DNA of 64,000 nucleotides from Paramoeba atlantica. Taxonomy: Eukaryota > Discosea. A program made the translations under genes and the position numbers. The stretch covers positions 962,983-1,026,982 of the forward strand of contig CDRNVI010000029.1 of assembly GCA_977017575.1 (NCBI GenBank), read 5' to 3'. Position 1 is the first letter of the stretch. Each line of letters opens with the position of its first letter. The notes under the pieces are model-generated. The model did not search any database, was not told the DNA's origin, and was given only the letters and a program-made list of their open reading frames with translations. Positions 1 to 10,330 of the stretch are shown in pieces.

Positions 1-110
1 TTCAGCCTTACTAACCCTTCACCTATACTTATTTTCCCTTCACCCATACATATTTTTTTTCACTTTATTACTTACTTGCCTACTTACTTTACTTCGCCCT
101 TATCAACTTC

Positions 111-285
111 GCCCGCTTCTCTCCCTCAACCCCCCCCCCGAGCAACCATTCGCGACTTCCCGACTCCACCCGCTTCTTTCCCTCATTCCACCCCCCCCCG
201 AGCATCCATCCGCGCCTTCCAAAACTTTGCCCGCTTTTTTCCCTCACTGCCCCCTAAAAATCAATCCGCGCGTGCTTCACCCCTT
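111..285. repeat. degenerate tandem repeat, three copies of about 57-61 bp
   Basis: Three successive copies begin with a (G/A)CCCGCTT motif at about 111, 168 and 229. Each continues through a CCCTCA block, a run of C and an (A)GCA(A/T)CCATTCGCG-like block. The third copy lacks the long C run. The stretch is strongly pyrimidine-rich. No coding potential is convincing. Its meaning is unknown; it may be a local minisatellite beside the retroelement. Confidence 0.6.
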
Positions 286-542
286 CTTCTAATAGTGCGC
301 GCCTCGGACCGGGTCTCTCGACCTCTCCACGGCCTGGCTAGGGAACCCTTCCCTTGTTATACGGGAGGGCGCAGGCGCGGGCATGTGTCGACAGCGGCAC
401 GGTCACGAAGTTGGGTTTTGATCGCCAGATTCGGATGAATGTTCCGAATCCATACCTATCTCACATTGGGGTACCGTGCTCGTGAAAGCGAGGCGTGAGG
501 ATAGGCACTGTCGGCTCGATCGGCCTCGGGCCGCTCTGGAGG
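286..542. other. non-coding flank beside the retroelement 3' end
   Basis: No gene is supported here. Since the neighbouring retroelement reads on the minus strand, this could be its 3' untranslated region plus flanking DNA. The base composition is GC-richer than the AT-rich spacers elsewhere. I see no poly(A/T) tail that would fix the element end. Confidence 0.4.
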
Positions 543-3500
543 CTACTCCTCCAGAGTTGCGATGGGGTCTTCGGAAGGTGAACGAGCAACCATCATGCGC
601 GCTTGAAAGCGCATAAGGGTTATGTTTAGTTCAGCGAAGATTCGGCTCGTTGCCTCACCTTCCGAAAGTAGACCCCCCGAAGCGTGCGAACACCTCTCAC
701 CGACTTTGCGGAGCACGGCTGAAGCGCTGGGGCTCCAGGCGCCATAACTTTCGACCACCATGGCCGTAAAGTCGCATCCTGCTTCTACGGCTTCTCGACG
801 CTGCTTGCCCTTCTCCATTGAAGAATAATGCTCGGCAAATGACCCCCGCGGCAACCCAGCTAGCGTTTCGGACTTTGTCCGTATATTTAAATTGCTGAGC
901 ATGGGTGACCGCGAAGTCAAGCACAATGGGATTTCCAAGAAAAAGGCTGGGCAAGTATATGTCGCCAGGTCTGGTGAGGGCCCCACCTGGGCCCCTGTTC
1001 CCGAGACTCTTTTCTCGTAGAGGGGCGAGGCGGGCTCGACTTCACACGTCCGCGAACTGATCCGTAACAGCGTTGTGCCTGGTCACAATGCCATGGCCAT
1101 GTTTGCAAGACAGTGCATGGTCCTCTTTGCTGTCAAGGGGGAGCGAACATTTTGGCATGGGGCACGTGCTATCTTCATGGTAAATGTCCACGCCCAACCA
1201 CCAACGGGCCAAAGTTCGGAATTGTGGGGGTGTAAAGGCGTGCCCAAGGTCTTTCGAAGAAGTCACAAAGGCCCAGCTGCTCGCTCCCGTGCCACACTGG
1301 GAGATCCACCTTGCACGGGTTCGTGCATCAGTTGCCTCATATTCCTGGGAAAAGGCATGGGCTGCAATACCATAACTGATTACCCGCTGGCGCGGGATCT
1401 TCCCTTTGGGCCACTGTGGGGGTAACATGTCCTGGCAATCTTCAGAACCGTAGAGGGGAGTCGAGAGTGGGTAGGCGTCCGTGGGTGTGTTGGCCGTGCG
1501 GGATGTCGTACGAAGGACATGTCCCGGAGGCTCGTCCGGGGGGGGATCATTCCCTGGCGGAGTGCGCCTTCTCTTCCGGTAGAAGTACGGCGCGCTCAGG
1601 GCCTTCTCGCATGGGGCGTTGGGAGTTGTGAGAACACGACCTCGGGGATCGAGGAGAGCAGTGCCGGCCTTCTGATTGATGTCGAGGATGGCCTCCGAGA
1701 AACCTTCAGCGTCTGTGGGATCCCAGGAATCTTTGGCAGAGGCAAAGGCGACCGATGCAACGTAAGCCGCGGAGGCGTGGAGAGCTGCGGATCTCAGACC
1801 TAATCCCCCATGGCGCTTCAGTCGCTATGCTTGAGATTGTGCTGACCTGTCCAGAGGACAGATGATTGCCTCTATAGCGGTCATGAGAACGTCGTCTAAA
1901 CGGGAGCAAAGGTGAATCAGGGACTGTGGGGGCGTACTTCTCATGGCATACACCATTTGACAGAACCCCGCACATTGACGAATAAGGGCAAGCGCAACCT
2001 GGGAGTCTTGAATGTTGGTGATGGCATCGAAGGTATCCTCGGCTGGTTCTAGGGCGTGAGAAAGAAGATAAGCAGAGCAGTGGTCGGCGGATCCTACAGG
2101 ACTCCCTAGTATGTCAAAGTTCCCCTGCGAATTGATCTTCTCGTCGGGTATGTCTGGGAAGTAAGAAGCCTGGTGGACCGAGCTGGGGGAAGTAATAATT
2201 TCGCATTTCGACGTATTGAGATGCAAGCCTCATTGAGGTCCTACTCGGGCGATCGTGTCTAGGGCGTCTCTAACTTCCTGCGCCTGGCCAACGAGGACGC
2301 CATCGTCGAGATGCCAGAGTTGGGCGGGAATATCAGTTTGAAGGCAAATGGCTTCTGAGAGCTCCAGGGCCACCAACGAGAAGAGCAATGGTCCTAGGGG
2401 ATCGCCCTGTTGTACTCCTTCCTCGGAGGAGATGAATCGGGCCCCGTAGGTAAGAGAGCTGGGGTCGGAATAGCACCAATTGATCCAAGGGAAGAGTTCC
2501 TGGAAATGTTCCTGTACTAGTGTAAGGAAAGCAGCCCTGCTTACGTTATTGAAAGCGTTACGTAGGTCCACTTTGCACATGACGAAATTCGGGTTTTCCA
2601 TATTGGACATGGCCAGGCGACACATGTGAATGACTCTTTCGGCCCCGGCTGGCGCTGCCACTCCGTACTGTTTGCCTTCAAAGAGCTCGCTCGCTTTGGG
2701 TCGGATTGCGTTGCATACGGCTTTGCTCGCTAATCAGGGTTTCACCGGCAGCGATCGGACGAACATCATTTTCGCCCTTTGATAGGGCGCACAAGCGCGC
2801 CTCTGCAAAGTGCGCCTGTACTTCAGAGGGTGCCTTCCCAGCTAGGAGGTGATTTGTTAGCTTTGTGAGGGATCGGAGAAAGTCATTTACATGTACGAGC
2901 AGTGCTGCCTGTAGGTGCTCTGGGCGTAAGCCAATAGTGCCGGCAGAGGAGCCCCTGTTGAAGCTCTTCAGCGTCTTCGCAACTTCGCGTTCGTCAAGTT
3001 CCAGTGGAGCGCAGTTCGGGGGCGGGCAGTTTTCGCACGAGTCAATTTGAAGACGACGGGGGTGTTTTTCTAGCAATTTTTCAAACGTCTCGTCATCGTC
3101 GGGCGCCATTGGGTCTGACGTTAGGGAGGCCAACCCTCTAGAGAACTCGCCGTGGCGGACGAGGGGTTCTGCTCGAATCGCTGCCTTCTCGTCTTTATCA
3201 GGGAATTCCGTTGGGGATTTTGGTTTTTTTCACAGGCTACAAGTGCTTCGCTCCATAGGTCCGAGTACTCTTGTTCCGCCCAACGCTGCATGCACTTATA
3301 CGCGTGTGAGGCATATGCCATGTGGCCTTTGCGGCCCCCGAGATGCGGAGCTGGTAAAACGCATTTGGAAAGCATGGCCAATAGCGTCCGTGCCTGTAAG
3401 GAGTTTTCAGACACCGCGTTCCGAATGGCGGTGAGGATTTCTTCCCAGATCTGGCGGCGCCGATGAGGCACGTCTTTGCACGTGCTCAGCTGAAGAGAGC

Positions 3501-3680
3501 AGACAGAAGGAAGAGGTGGGAGCTCAAAGTTGGTGTTCTCTGGTGTTGGTGCGGTGCTCACTTCGTTGGATGGAGTAGGAAGTTCGGGAGAGTGGAGCGT
3601 GACGGTTTTCTTTTTTTTTTCAAAATCGTTTCGCCTATTGTATTTTGAAAGTTTGGTACCTATACTAGCTTTCTACGCCG
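543..3680 (-). mobile_element. decayed non-LTR retrotransposon (R2/NeSL/CRE-like, with reverse transcriptase and C-terminal nuclease-type domain)
   Basis: Minus-strand reading gives, in order: an N-terminal region, an RT thumb/finger region (RGSSAGTIGLRPEHLQ), a core with DLRNAFNNVSR, then EGVQQGDPLGPLLFSL and a WHLDDGVLVG catalytic box (Y of YxDD replaced by L), GLHLNTSKCE, and HGGLGLRSAALHA. After the RT come a Cys/His knuckle (CPMPKC then HALSC, followed by RHN) and a region like the restriction-like endonuclease domain of early-branching LINEs. No LTRs are seen. The reading frame is interrupted about five times (in-frame stops and small frameshifts) and the upstream end has no Met, so the copy is 5'-truncated and dead. 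Family naming rests on the CCHC-RHN arrangement; the exact clade is inference. It lies in the same orientation as the host genes. Confidence 0.85.
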
Positions 3681-3750
3681 TTGTTTTCACAAGATACCCC
3701 TTCTTGAAGCCGTGGCACGATTCCCGAAATGACACCCCAAAAAATAGGTG

Positions 3751-3792
3751 TCCTGGCAAAACCAGGCAAAACTCGGCAAAACCCGGCAAAAC
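3751..3792. repeat. four-copy 10-bp tandem repeat, NCYNGGCAAA type
   Basis: Four consecutive units ending in GGCAAA (tcctggcaaa, accaggcaaa, actcggcaaa, acccggcaaa) followed by ACTTAA. It lies just outside the upstream end of the decayed retroelement. Function unknown. Confidence 0.8.
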
Positions 3793-4289
3793 TTAACAGG
3801 TTTCAACCCTCTAAGACAACTGTCTTCTATGAAAAGGCTCACAAGGAGAAAAGTTTAAGTCCATTAGTAGAATTTTACTGAACGTATTTACTATGAAGAG
3901 ACACGGAGGCCAGAGAACTAGAGGTAGACGAACTCCCGTCAGCTGACATCCCTGCTGTTATCCATCCCGTACAGATAGTATGGGCTTCCTTTCGATAGCA
4001 TGGGCTTCCTTACTGTCCTTGGCTTGTCTTCACTACATGGTTGAAATTGGTAGCCCGCGGTTCCTCAGATTACTACAAGCTCAGGCGTAAACACCCTTTT
4101 CGGTCATTTTGCGTGGCAGTGAGGGCATTGGATGACACTGAGTGACTGCACAGGGTCCATTGTATGCGTTCCCTTACAATCCAATGCTTAATTTTATCAT
4201 AAACTCGCTCTTCTCCACCGAAATCTCTCTATTACCCCTCCCTCTCTATTGCGCTGACATTATTTAATATTCCATGTCTGAAGTCCTTT
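3793..4289. other. intergenic, no gene seen
   Basis: AT-rich spacer between the retroelement and the aldo-keto reductase stop codon. A short direct repeat, ATAG(T/C)ATGGGCTTCCT, occurs twice at about 3976 and 3996. Presumably holds the 3' UTR of the reductase. Confidence 0.5.
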
Positions 4290-5222
4290 TTACAGGACGC
4301 CAGTTGCATCCCACGCATAATGTAAATCCTCGTTTAACCCATTCAGCGCCGACAAGCACTCGCTACTCAACGGAGGCATGTCCCGTACCCGACTATTTTC
4401 GAGAATATGCACAGGTTTCACTGCCTTTGGAATTACACTCATACCGGAGTCCAGTGCCCACAGTAAACACACCTGGGCTGGGGTCATGTCATGGCGCTTG
4501 GCGATTTCTTGCACTACTGGATCTTGCACAATTCGCTTGTGATCGGGCTCTCGGTTTCCATACACCAGCGCGGGAGGCTCAAGATTCCGTCCCATCGACG
4601 TATACGCCATCACATGTATCCCATTCGCTTCGCAGTACTTCCGTAACGGTTGTTGCGTAAGATAGGGGTGTACTTCAACCTGATTGACCGCAGGAATGTT
4701 TTCCGGAAAAGCTTCTCTCAAATCCTGCAGATGTTCTACAGTGAAATTGGACACCCCAATGGAACGCACGCGGCCGGACGCTTTCAACTCAATCAGTGCT
4801 CTCCACGCCTCATGACGTCGTTTGCGGTGCGTAGGACTGCGTGGGTTGGCCAGCTTTCCACCAGGCCAGTGCAACAACAACAAATCAATATAACGCGGGG
4901 TCGTCCCTCTGGGAATGAAATTCATGTCAAGCGCCTGGAGCGATTGTTCACAACTTTCCAAGGCCCCTTCGTAGGACATCGCCTCCCGTGGTACTTTGGT
5001 GATCAAGAATACTTTTTCTCGAGGTGTCGCGGTAGCGAATATTCCGAGCGCGACGTAGGTCTCATTTTTATACCCCCGGGCGGTGTCAATCATAGAATAG
5101 TGGCACACGTTGCACGCATATTGTACGGCATCACTGCATTTATTTTTTCGAGATCGAAAAGTGCCAAGACCAAAGGTAGGCATTCGATTGCCATCGTTGA
5201 GTTCGACGTATTCGGCTCGCAT
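4290..5222 (-). CDS. aldo-keto reductase
   Basis: A 310-residue protein matching the NADPH-dependent aldo-keto reductase family, which reduces aldehydes and ketones to alcohols in the cytosol or glycosome. The catalytic tetrad is complete: Asp46 and Tyr51 (DTARGY), Lys76 (ITKVP) and His118 (LLLLHW). The family signature GVSNF follows near residue 158, and IPKAVKPVHILEN near the C terminus is the cofactor-phosphate loop. Length is slightly above the usual 280-300. The ATG at 5222 gives a standard N terminus (VELNDGNRMPTFGLGTF). Kinetoplastid relatives include enzymes described as prostaglandin F synthase; substrate cannot be told from sequence. It is the last host gene of the minus-strand array before the retroelement. 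Confidence 0.93.
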   Translation of the reverse strand: MRAEYVELNDGNRMPTFGLGTFRSRKNKCSDAVQYACNVCHYSMIDTARGYKNETYVALGIFATATPREKVFLITKVPREAMSYEGALESCEQSLQALDMNFIPRGTTPRYIDLLLLHWPGGKLANPRSPTHRKRRHEAWRALIELKASGRVRSIGVSNFTVEHLQDLREAFPENIPAVNQVEVHPYLTQQPLRKYCEANGIHVMAYTSMGRNLEPPALVYGNREPDHKRIVQDPVVQEIAKRHDMTPAQVCLLWALDSGMSVIPKAVKPVHILENSRVRDMPPLSSECLSALNGLNEDLHYAWDATGVL

Positions 5223-5598
5223 AGAGAAAACAACGTACTGGGAAATAGAGTCCTAAAAAGAGTGCACAGAGTTGTGTAATAAGGAGTCAGGCTTCACGTG
5301 TGCAGTAAAAAAGGGAAACCAAAAAAATACGCATTACTAGAGGTGGTAACTTATGACCGATACAGATCATTCGATCTCATAGAAAGAAGTTACGATTGCC
5401 ACAGCACATAGGAAAAGCTTTTCTTGTTCATATACTCAAAAAAGAAAGCTACTGTATGTTCTATAGTAGCGTTGAGCTCTTCCAAAATAGTTACAGAGAA
5501 TTCTCATGCGGTGTCACACGTGCACTCATTGAAGAATTGATTTTCATAGAAGCCACCGAATTGATATTACACGTCTAAAGGACCTCTTCTGTTATTCG
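5223..5598. other. intergenic, no gene seen
   Basis: AT-rich spacer between two minus-strand genes. A plus-strand ORF (5396-5578) has no recognisable content. On the coding strand it must hold the 5' leader and splice acceptor of the reductase and the 3' UTR of the next gene upstream. Confidence 0.5.
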
Positions 5599-6885
5599 CT
5601 ATCCGTGTTTGGGCAACCGCTTTGCTGAGCTACCCAAGTGGTTGAAAAAATCTTCCAAAGGAGGAAAATCGACTAAAAACTGTGAACTTTCACTTGAAAG
5701 GGGAACGACTAATGCTACGGCGATGTGCACCAACCTTGCCTCATCAGTTTGATTATTGTATGACTGGGTCTGGGCTACAGCCTTACCAATTAATTCTTTA
5801 CCTTTTGTCAAATACATTTCATCTGTGAGACTTAGGAGGACCTCACGAAGGCTCGCCGTCGCACACAGCTGACGGAGAAAATGTTTTTGAGTCGGTTTAT
5901 TTTCCAAAGCTTCCATAAGAAGAGAAAACGTGGATTTGTCTTGATTTTTTATACATGCGCCCGCGAGATTATCTTGCTCTTGGTTTTCAAAGAGTTTATT
6001 CTCGAAATCTCTACGCAAGTGATCTATAAAAATCATAACCTCTCTTGAGGAAACGAAAGACTGCAGTCGAGTGGGATCAATTTCGCCACAGGAGAGGTCT
6101 AGATATCCGTTGCTTCCAGTTTCTCTCTCCGACCTACGCTGCGCATTCGATCCGCTAATTTCAAAGGCATGTTTTGCAATTTTGTGTACACTCTTTATGA
6201 ACGATTCCGTCTCTAATTGCTTTTCAGTATTCCAGAGGTCCGGGAATGTGGATTCAGCAAAGCACATTCCAAGAAAATCGTTGTCCAAGCCTCGGCTGTC
6301 AAGCCCAGATGAAGTTGAGACAGATTCAACAAAAGCATCATAGGTTGCACGAGCAGAGAGAGTCAAAGTTATCATTGCGATAACATAGGGAAGAATAAGA
6401 AAACGCAGGAAACTATTTTCGACAACATTACGCCATAAAACAACACGAGTGGATCGACTTTCGGTCCTGCGTATTTTATCGATAAGCGAATCCACCGGAC
6501 ATAGAGATTCGAACACTGTCTGAATTTTAAGTGAAAATAAAGGATGTGAGCCATGAATTGCAGATCTTTCAGAAGCGGTAAGCCAAGTTCTGACATCATG
6601 CAAGTGCTTACGAAACTTTATATCAAAATTTTGTTGTGCAGATCTCTCCGTTACAAGGTGTGAGCCGATGTACTTGACTCCGTGCGCCAAAAGATCTTCT
6701 CTGGAAGGAAAATATCTCCGTGCGACAATGACTCCAAGGATTAATAAGTTCCAGTACGTCAGGTAGCGCCATCGTCGAGGCCATAAAGCAAAGCGATGGA
6801 GGCCAAGTCGTAGGAAACGCATAAGCCTTTGTATAATTCTGTTGGTAATCGACAATAAGCGACCAATCCTTTGGAAGGAAATCAT
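5599..6885 (-). CDS. peroxin 3-like membrane protein (putative PEX3)
   Basis: A 428-residue protein. The basic N terminus is followed by a hydrophobic segment at residues 42-55, then a charged helix region, then a second hydrophobic helix at about 157-178 (FLRFLILPYVIAMITLTLSA) preceded by VVLWRNVVENS. This order resembles PEX3, whose N-terminal anchor sits in the peroxisome or glycosome membrane and whose cytosolic helices dock PEX19 for membrane-protein insertion; the W-x(6)-SF-x-R block of PEX3 has a counterpart at residues 151-161. Euglenozoan PEX3 is very divergent, so the call is by architecture and short matches only. It could instead be another single-anchor helical membrane protein. 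ATG at 6885. Confidence 0.45.
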   Translation of the reverse strand: MISFQRIGRLLSITNRIIQRLMRFLRLGLHRFALWPRRWRYLTYWNLLILGVIVARRYFPSREDLLAHGVKYIGSHLVTERSAQQNFDIKFRKHLHDVRTWLTASERSAIHGSHPLFSLKIQTVFESLCPVDSLIDKIRRTESRSTRVVLWRNVVENSFLRFLILPYVIAMITLTLSARATYDAFVESVSTSSGLDSRGLDNDFLGMCFAESTFPDLWNTEKQLETESFIKSVHKIAKHAFEISGSNAQRRSERETGSNGYLDLSCGEIDPTRLQSFVSSREVMIFIDHLRRDFENKLFENQEQDNLAGACIKNQDKSTFSLLMEALENKPTQKHFLRQLCATASLREVLLSLTDEMYLTKGKELIGKAVAQTQSYNNQTDEARLVHIAVALVVPLSSESSQFLVDFPPLEDFFNHLGSSAKRLPKHG

Positions 6886-7198
6886 GAATTTATCTTTTAG
6901 ATTAGAAATGAATTAATTCCTAAATAAAGGGATAGATCAACGGACTTCTCGTTAAAATCTTTGTATCTTTTCCACATCCAAGATTTCATTGTCGAAGGTC
7001 AACTTCATGAGCTCATCGAAGGTTCATGACCATCAAATTGGACTGATTGATTCAATCAAACTCAGTCCTTGTTGTCTACAACATCTAAGCGTCGTAATGA
7101 AAGTTGTACTCAGCATCACGAACAGAAATAAAAAGGCGAAAGAATTCTGTCGGCAAGGAGGCAAGTCAATTTGACTCAAGGACAAACTTTTGTTGCTA
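6886..7198. other. intergenic, no gene seen
   Basis: AT-rich spacer. The plus-strand ORF at 6989-7174 has no family features and runs against the direction of all neighbours. Confidence 0.5.
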
Positions 7199-8110
7199 TT
7201 ATTCTACGAGTTGTTTCAGCTGATTTATTAACACATTTATTTTGTAATCAAGTTGCGTGTTCGCCTTAGGCGAATTAGCTGGTATCCATAATCGTTTTCT
7301 ATGTCTAACTAGGCTGGTCGTAGAGGGGTGATCTACTAGTGATTTGCGTTGAAGTGTATATCTATCTGAATCTAATTTGATATTTGGCCAGACTAGGTAA
7401 GTAGCACGCTGTTTTTTCTTGGAATCTGTGCTGATCGCTTGAATAGTCTTTTGCAAAAAGGATTGTAGTGAAACCCATGCATCTCGATGTTTGACAACTT
7501 CGCACAACCAGGGCATAATGCGAAGTAGGCAATCAGAAGCTTGGAAAAGCGGGATAGAATATGCAGCTCCATCCTTTAAGGCACCCACGTTGTTTTCAAG
7601 AACAAACGTTTTTTCGTCTCTAATCAATTGGCCTGATTGTTTCCTTTGTAGAAGTTCCTGTCTTTCTGCCTTGTATTTTTGTATCATCGCACAAAATTTG
7701 TGCTGGTATTGAAAATAGGTATGACGCATGTTATTATGTGCGCCAACGTATAAGTTCAATGTCTCTTCTAAATACGATTTTGAGGCTTCTTCTTCTTTCA
7801 CAATTTTTTGCCTTGTTGCACTTTCAACCGCCAACAGTGACATACGAAAACGTTTTGACAACTTGATTTTGGGTGTTCCTGATGATACATTAATCCAATC
7901 AGGCGTAGGTATGGCTAAAATTCTGCTTTCCCTCCTTTTAGAGCAACCTCCCGTCCGGAGGACTTTTGAATGCGGGGAACTTGATAATTGAGTATAATGA
8001 GACGCATCATTTCCTACCCGATGTTCGTCATGAAAAGATTCCATGCTGCAAGGGGCAAAATGAGACGAATCCGTTCGGTTTACAACAATGTGGTGCAAAG
8101 TACTTGACAT
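7199..8110 (-). CDS. hypothetical protein
   Basis: A 303-residue ORF with an ATG at 8110. I do not recognise it. The N-terminal 80 residues are Ser/His-rich and probably disordered. Residues about 85-170 are charged with long helical stretches (ESATRQKIVKEEEASKSYLE), suggesting a coiled coil. The C-terminal third is basic. No membrane segment, signal peptide or known motif is seen. Codon use and spacing are like its neighbours and it lies in the common direction, so it is probably a real gene of the array. Confidence 0.7.
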   Translation of the reverse strand: MSSTLHHIVVNRTDSSHFAPCSMESFHDEHRVGNDASHYTQLSSSPHSKVLRTGGCSKRRESRILAIPTPDWINVSSGTPKIKLSKRFRMSLLAVESATRQKIVKEEEASKSYLEETLNLYVGAHNNMRHTYFQYQHKFCAMIQKYKAERQELLQRKQSGQLIRDEKTFVLENNVGALKDGAAYSIPLFQASDCLLRIMPWLCEVVKHRDAWVSLQSFLQKTIQAISTDSKKKQRATYLVWPNIKLDSDRYTLQRKSLVDHPSTTSLVRHRKRLWIPANSPKANTQLDYKINVLINQLKQLVE

Positions 8111-8440
8111 TTAAATATTGGAATGTTATGCGACGTGATTTCCCGAGTCGTTTAGAACATGGAAAATATTTGATTAATGGGTTATTTGGTAACCTATGAG
8201 AATGATCTTACAGAGGTCATCCCTATCCTACACCATGTAGTTGATTAATATACCCCATGTTACATGACTTTTTGTACACACCTGCGTTTAAGCGCAACAC
8301 GGCAGACCCTGTTATTCATGCCCACTGACATGCAGTCAGAATGCTCGAATTTCTTCCCGACACGAAGCACGTGATCGCCCGTAAAAGCGGACGTTTTCTT
8401 TTAAAAAACGAGAGGCACTAAAAGTGGAAAGGACGGTAAT
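8111..8440. other. intergenic, no gene seen
   Basis: AT-rich spacer between the hypothetical protein and the DBR1 stop codon. Nothing recognisable on either strand. Confidence 0.5.
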
Positions 8441-9775
8441 TTATCTGTGTTCACATGAACATGTTCCACTGCAACTACAGAGCATACAATCACCTTTGCC
8501 ACTCGAATCGGATTCGGATAATTCGGGTTCTCGTACTGCAATATGTGAAGTAGCATCTTTGCCTGACAATTGTTCAGTACTATTATTATGCGGTGATACT
8601 AGTTTTGCAACAAATTCTGTTCTGACAGCAATGCTTGCAGCTTTCTCCAGTAGTGCATCGGGTGTGTATTTGTTTAAAGCTTCCCTATGATCAAATACTG
8701 TAAAGCTGAGTCCTATACTTTTAATAAGAAGATCGGTTTGCGGATTGTTTGTTGAAAGGTATCTGGCGGACCTTCCTCCACTAGTCCATGATCCATAAGG
8801 AACACTACGCTGAAAAGATGGAATTTCGATATTTTCACATTTGGCACCTAACTCGGCTATCTCACGTGAAATCAACATTTCGGTGTCAATTAACGGATTC
8901 GGAAGTAGCTTTGTTTTTTCTGTCACACGTAGAATTGCGACCCATTCTCGATCCATTAGCAATGTTCTGCTAGAGTCCGCATTTTGAGCGTATAAAACTT
9001 GCAAGAAGTTTCTCCGTGGACCTGGCTTATCCAAAGCGAGAAAACGCGTCTTCCTATGCCCGTCGTGAGAAAGAATAGCTGCAAATTTAGTATGTAAATG
9101 TGCACTAAACCAATATGATGGCTTTAAAAGCCGAAGAAGTGACATTGCGTGAGGATTTCCGAGACGTTTTCTAGATATATCGTCTTCGAAGTGCGGCTTT
9201 TGCCGCAGCAACCTCTCAATGTTGCCGAAATCTGTTATGCCTAGTGGCCAGTCGTGGGAAACCATGATATCTATACTTGGGCTCAGCAAACTCAGTTTCT
9301 CCGCATCGGATCTTCGGATGTGATAAATACTTCTCTCAGTTCCGCGCGTAAAAGGTGGCGTTTCGGTAGTTGGGAGGTTTTCGTCCCTCCGGTTGTATAT
9401 GCCACTAATTCCAGCGATTCGCAGTCCAGCAAACTGCACACACCCAGTGCATCCTAGATAATAAATATTATCTGCCAACCATCCACCGTAGTACAGCTCC
9501 TTCAAGTAATTACTCGCCTCATGATTACCTCCTATGACGATCGTGAGAAGAGGAGCAAGCTTGGTGCCAGCGTAGTATTGGTAAAAGTCTCCCAAACGAC
9601 GGTACTTTTCTGGGACAGCTACGCATCCGAGATCCTCAGCATTTCGAGAGGCTTCAAGGTCACCACAGACAATGAGCAGTTCAATTTTTATTCCTTGATA
9701 TGACTCAATTCGACGAATACTATCATAAATAAGATCCAATTGACCGTGAGCACATCCTTCTACAGCGTAGTACAT
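8441..9775 (-). CDS. DBR1: RNA lariat debranching enzyme
   Basis: A 444-residue protein when started at the ATG at 9775; the open frame extends 26 codons further upstream but only this start gives the canonical DBR1 N terminus (YAVEGCAHGQLD). DBR1 is a metallophosphoesterase that cleaves the 2'-5' branch of intron lariats. From this start the metal ligands fall at Cys8, His10, Asp39 (CGD), Asn84 (GGNHE), His174 (SHDWP), His226 and His228 (SAHLH), the same numbers as in human DBR1. LALDKPGPRRNFLQV after the core is also typical. In a lineage using trans-splicing the expected substrate includes the branched Y-form left by the spliced-leader reaction; that role is inference. Confidence 0.95.
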   Translation of the reverse strand: MYYAVEGCAHGQLDLIYDSIRRIESYQGIKIELLIVCGDLEASRNAEDLGCVAVPEKYRRLGDFYQYYAGTKLAPLLTIVIGGNHEASNYLKELYYGGWLADNIYYLGCTGCVQFAGLRIAGISGIYNRRDENLPTTETPPFTRGTERSIYHIRRSDAEKLSLLSPSIDIMVSHDWPLGITDFGNIERLLRQKPHFEDDISRKRLGNPHAMSLLRLLKPSYWFSAHLHTKFAAILSHDGHRKTRFLALDKPGPRRNFLQVLYAQNADSSRTLLMDREWVAILRVTEKTKLLPNPLIDTEMLISREIAELGAKCENIEIPSFQRSVPYGSWTSGGRSARYLSTNNPQTDLLIKSIGLSFTVFDHREALNKYTPDALLEKAASIAVRTEFVAKLVSPHNNSTEQLSGKDATSHIAVREPELSESDSSGKGDCMLCSCSGTCSCEHR

Positions 9776-10330
9776 GCAATATGGTAGATTAACCCGACAT
9801 TTTCTGTAATTACTATTTTTCAACAAAGTAACTAGGCTAAACGTTCTGATCAACGTAGTATACTCTACGAATACAACCTTAAAATCACATATTGGTCATG
9901 CGTAAAGATCAGTAAACGTTCGTGGAATCCCATGCGAAATTCTTTTCTAAGGTACAAAACACAGTTCTTCACCGTATACCCTTGAAAAGTACAGTGTGAG
10001 TTGCAGAGGGGGCTGTAGATTCATTCATGTACTTTCAATGAGCTTCGTGAGCCTTTTGAAGACAAGCACTTAGAAAAATGCTTCGAAAAAGTGTGTCCAG
10101 GCGCATTTTCTAGACGAAATATTCCTTTCGAGTCAAACGCCTTCGATCATATTGCAGAATCTGTGGTAGATGTAATTGGCACGATTACGGAGCACTATGT
10201 AAAACACAGTACGACGAGGGATGCAAAGCTGTATGAAATGTGGCCGAAGCCTCATATTCTTGATGTAATCTCTACATCCCTGTATTGATATACATCTGTT
10301 TGTGTCCGTTATTTATATTTCTTTCGGGTC
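9776..10330. other. intergenic, no supported gene
   Basis: A 555-bp spacer. A plus-strand open frame (10091-10288, open for roughly 25 further codons upstream) has fairly protein-like composition but no upstream Met and opposes all neighbours. I see no RNA gene. Confidence 0.45.

Noticed and set aside
8441-9853. Longer start for DBR1 at 9853
   Set aside because: The extra 26 residues are not family-like and the internal ATG gives the exact canonical N terminus.
10091-10288. Plus-strand ORF with protein-like composition in the DBR1-carboxylase spacer
   Set aside because: No upstream Met in frame, no family features, opposes every neighbour; likely chance.
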